Assembly (NCBI GenBank): GCA_002842695.1
Contig: PHDT01000020.1
Coordinates: forward strand, 1-35,552
Length of the DNA stretch: 35,552 nt
Origin: Bacteroidetes bacterium HGW-Bacteroidetes-10
Lineage (GTDB): Bacteria; Bacteroidota; Bacteroidia; Bacteroidales; UBA932
Direction: 5' to 3'
Of this stretch, positions 34,113-35,552 are shown in pieces. The translations under genes were made by a program, and so were the position numbers. How positions within the stretch are numbered: the stretch's first letter is position 1; the number at the start of each line of letters is the position of its first letter. The notes beneath the pieces were generated by a model that had not been told where the DNA came from, made no database searches, and worked only from the letters and a program-made list of their open reading frames with translations.

Positions 34113-35552
34113 TGAACCTCTCCTGGATAGACCTGCTGGTCGTTTGTATCTATCTCGTTTTAATTATTTCAATCGGATTCTATCTTTCCAAGAGGGCATC
34201 CAGCAGTATCAACTCATATTTCCTGGGCGGGAATAAGATCAGATGGTACTTTCTGGGCCTTTCAAATGCATCCGGAATGTTTGATATCTCCGGAACAATG
34301 TGGACAGTTGCCATTCTTTTTGTTTACGGACTAAAGAGTGCATGGCTTCCATGGCTCTGGCCTGTATGGAATCAGGTATTTGTAATGGTATTCCTGGCTA
34401 TCTGGATGAGGCGGTCCAATGTAATGACAGGTGCTGAATGGATTCTTACAAGGTTTAGCGGAAGAGGCGGAAAATATTCACACATTATTGTAATCTCGTT
34501 TGCGATAATGAGTGTAATTGGCTTTATGGCATACTTCTTCGAAGGTATAGGCAAGTTTGCCGTTCAGATTCTCCCGTGGGATATGGCTGCAGACCTCGGC
34601 TTTATGACACTCACATCTGCTCAGTCGTATGCGCTTATTATAATAGGTATAACAACAATCTATACTCTCAAGGGAGGAATGTTCAGCGTTGTTGCTGCAG
34701 ACGTTTTTCAGTTTGCAATCATGACAATTTCCTGTCTTATAATTGGATACATAGCATATAATGCCGTTACAGGAGAACAGATTGCGGCCATGACCCCTCA
34801 GGGCTGGGACAATATGTTCTTTGGCTGGAATCTGAATCTTAACTGGGACGGACTTATGCCTGCACTTAACGGAAAAATCGCATCGGACGGATTTGAGATG
34901 TTTGGAACACTTATTATGCTGATGGTTTTCAAAGGCATATTTGCCAGCCTTGCAGGACCGGTTCCAAGTTATGACATGCAGAGAATTCTCTCTACCAGGA
35001 AACCTTCCGAGGCCGCAAAAATGAGTGGCTTTACAATTCTGGTACTCTACGCTCCAAGATATCTTATGGTTGCCGGACTTGCAGTTCTTTCCATAGTGTA
35101 CCTTTCCCCTCAGCTCTCTGCTATGGGAACCAATGTAGATTTTGAGACAATACTCCCAATGGCAATCACAAAGTTTGTTCCGGTAGGTCTTAAGGGACTA
35201 CTCCTTGCCGGTCTGCTTGCAGCATTCATGGGGACTCTGGCTGCTTTCGTAAACTCAGCACCTGCATACATAGTAAACGACCTTTACAAGAAATACATTA
35301 ATCCCAATGCACCTGCAAAAACATATGTTAGATACAGCTATGTAGCCTCAATTATTCTGGTAATTGTGGGTATAATATTCGGCTTTTACGCCAAGTCACT
35401 TAATTCACTTACCCTCTGGATCACATCTTCGCTTTACGGAGGATACGCAGCAGCCAACGTGCTAAAATGGATATGGTGGAGATTCAACGGATTCGGATAT
35501 TTCTGGGGAATGCTTGCCGGTCTTGTCTCCTCTACCATTAAACTGGTATTCT
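34112..35552 (+). CDS. Sodium:solute symporter (SSS/SLC5 family), 3' end cut
   Basis: An open frame of 480 codons runs from the ATG at 34112 off the right edge. It begins MNLSWIDLLVVCIYLVLIISIGFYLSKR, then SYFLGGNKIRWYFLGLSNASGMFD, the usual first loop and second helix of SSS proteins. The family-typical TLKGGMFSVVAADVFQF and GLKGLLLAGLLAAFMGTLAAFVNSA follow, with about 12 membrane segments so far. It is an inner-membrane Na+-coupled importer for sugars, sialic acid or similar solutes. It is divergent from the susCD locus, sharing a 176-base control region, and is the likely inner-membrane importer for the products. Its C-terminus is outside the window. Confidence 0.93.
   Translation, partial: MNLSWIDLLVVCIYLVLIISIGFYLSKRASSSINSYFLGGNKIRWYFLGLSNASGMFDISGTMWTVAILFVYGLKSAWLPWLWPVWNQVFVMVFLAIWMRRSNVMTGAEWILTRFSGRGGKYSHIIVISFAIMSVIGFMAYFFEGIGKFAVQILPWDMAADLGFMTLTSAQSYALIIIGITTIYTLKGGMFSVVAADVFQFAIMTISCLIIGYIAYNAVTGEQIAAMTPQGWDNMFFGWNLNLNWDGLMPALNGKIASDGFEMFGTLIMLMVFKGIFASLAGPVPSYDMQRILSTRKPSEAAKMSGFTILVLYAPRYLMVAGLAVLSIVYLSPQLSAMGTNVDFETILPMAITKFVPVGLKGLLLAGLLAAFMGTLAAFVNSAPAYIVNDLYKKYINPNAPAKTYVRYSYVASIILVIVGIIFGFYAKSLNSLTLWITSSLYGGYAAANVLKWIWWRFNGFGYFWGMLAGLVSSTIKLVF

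Noticed and set aside
17172-35552. Calling the locus a sialic acid (nan) cluster
   Set aside because: The epimerase, SGNH esterase, SusCD and symporter would fit, but there is no sialidase or N-acetylneuraminate lyase in the window; kept only as a hypothesis.
1-35552. CRISPR arrays, insertion sequences, integrases or toxin-antitoxin pairs
   Set aside because: No regularly spaced repeats, transposase-like frames, terminal inverted repeats or paired small genes were found; coding density and composition are even throughout.

Overview
The window is a stretch of Bacteroidetes chromosome, most likely order Bacteroidales. Three things point there: a SusC/SusD pair with outer-membrane lipoproteins, Bacteroidetes-type promoters (TTTG, 19-base spacer, TAnnTTTG) in front of several genes, and a Bacteroides-style arginine pathway whose carbamoyltransferase carries the proline that marks N-succinylornithine specificity. 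Nothing narrows the genus. No rRNA, tRNA, CRISPR array, insertion sequence, phage gene or plasmid gene was recognised. Everything was read by eye, so family names rest on motif recognition, not searches.

Left part (1-3285): a promoter pointing out of the window to the left, a secreted C69 dipeptidase followed by a strong terminator, and a YeiH-type membrane protein that runs tail to tail into the arginine operon with 3 bases between them.

Arginine operon (minus strand, 11295 down to 3289): GNAT acyltransferase, argG, argC, argD, N-succinylornithine carbamoyltransferase, argB, an M20 deacylase and argH. Gaps are at most 13 bases and several junctions overlap. This is a near-complete glutamate-to-arginine route, probably on N-succinyl intermediates, with the GNAT protein the likely acylglutamate synthase. 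Between its promoter and first gene lies about 160 bases of leader able to form a long rod-like RNA and a competing hairpin, a candidate regulator.

Plus-strand run (11526-17121): OPT peptide transporter, ZIP metal transporter, peptidase T, a YbjQ-family protein and a MalY-type C-S lyase. This reads as a peptide-uptake, peptide-cleavage and sulfur/metal handling unit.

Polysaccharide-utilisation-type locus (33935 down to 17172, minus strand, plus a divergent symporter from 34112): a secreted GHL10-like TIM-barrel protein, SusC, SusD, a DUF5018-like lipoprotein, a second GHL10-like protein as lipoprotein, an SGNH esterase, a cytoplasmic DUF4434-like protein, a renin-binding-protein-type N-acylglucosamine 2-epimerase, a 1076-residue exported fusion of calcineurin-like phosphoesterase and FAD-dependent oxidoreductase, and a CE2-like esterase. 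The Na+:solute symporter is cut by the window edge. The locus has no classical glycosidase, sialidase or lyase that I recognise. Its enzymes suggest an acylated, possibly phosphorylated, amino-sugar-containing glycan; that substrate is inference. The most unusual items are the phosphoesterase/oxidoreductase fusion, the two paralogous TIM-barrel proteins, a perfect 13-bp intercistronic hairpin inside the locus, and the arginine leader RNA.
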